From: Anaerolineales bacterium
GTDB lineage: Bacteria > Chloroflexota > Anaerolineae > B4-G1 > DUEL01
DNA length: 5,887 nucleotides
Assembly: GCA_015662065.1 (NCBI GenBank)
Contig: DQUX01000377.1
Location: forward strand, 1 to 5,887
Direction: 5' to 3'
The translations under genes were made by a program, and so were the position numbers. The notes beneath the pieces are model-generated. The model searched no databases. It saw nothing but the letters and a program-made list of their open reading frames with translations, and had not been told where the DNA came from. This document shows, piece after piece, positions 5,789 through 5,887 of this stretch (position 1 is its first letter; every line of letters begins with the position of its first letter).

Positions 5789-5887
5789 AGTCTCCTATCA
5801 GGCCGGTGAAGAACTCCGCTGTCCGGCGGGCGATCCGCTCCCAGGCGAACTCCGTCGCCAGCGCCGCCGCCCCCGCCTCCAACCGTG
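5787..5887 (-). CDS. C-terminal end of a probable GT1/GT4-family glycosyltransferase (partial)
   Basis: Only the last 33 codons are in the window; the gene enters from the right edge and stops with TGA at 5789-5787. The visible tail is rich in Ala/Glu and ends in a motif reading FAWERIARRTAEFF followed by TGLIGD. The pattern [FW]xWERIAxxxxxxY/F near the extreme C-terminus is typical of GT4/GT1-type (GT-B fold) glycosyltransferases, where this helix packs back on the N-terminal domain. Such enzymes transfer sugar from a nucleotide-sugar donor in the cytoplasm. The next gene starts 10 nt downstream, and its ribosome-binding site overlaps this stop codon, so the two are likely one operon. The call rests on a short tail: the family is probable, while substrate and pathway are unknown. 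Confidence 0.6.
   Translation of the reverse strand, partial: RLEAGAAALATEFAWERIARRTAEFFTGLIGD

Overview
The window is GC-rich and densely coded on the minus strand. It reads as part of a surface-polysaccharide or protein-glycosylation operon from a bacterium that I infer to be a member of the Chloroflexota (Anaerolineae-like). The inference rests on the style of the genes (tandem large GT39/PMT-type membrane glycosyltransferases with a shared C-terminal beta-rich domain) and on short tandem and palindromic repeats lying inside genes. No rRNA, tRNA or marker gene is present to confirm the taxonomy.

Layout in the direction of transcription (right to left): (1) the last 33 codons of a probable GT1/GT4 glycosyltransferase, 5887-5787; (2) a GT39-type integral-membrane glycosyltransferase starting with GTG at 5776, whose reading frame is broken near 4464-4491 at a tandem array of a 7-bp unit and continues in another frame to 3348; (3) a second GT39-type enzyme, about 3358 to 1253; (4) a third PMT-like enzyme starting at 1246 and running off the left edge. 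Junctions are about 10 nt, an 11-nt overlap (or a 13-nt gap with the alternative start), and 6 nt. The ribosome-binding sites sit on or next to the preceding stop codon, so the genes are probably co-transcribed and translationally coupled. No promoter or terminator is visible, and no non-coding stretch exceeds about 15 nt.

The three membrane proteins would move sugar from polyprenyl-phosphate donors to acceptors on the outer face of the membrane. The GT1/GT4 enzyme would act on the cytoplasmic side. The acceptors cannot be deduced from the sequence.

The unusual part is the repeat load inside these genes. There are two heptanucleotide arrays in the same gene, one just after the start codon and one exactly at the frameshift. 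A roughly 100-bp multi-hairpin segment is translated in frame in a loop. A C/G-rich inverted repeat encodes a linker. A pair of near-palindromes both encode VRRT in the third enzyme. Together they suggest in-frame colonisation of genes by small repeats, and possibly slipped-strand on/off switching of one glycosyltransferase.
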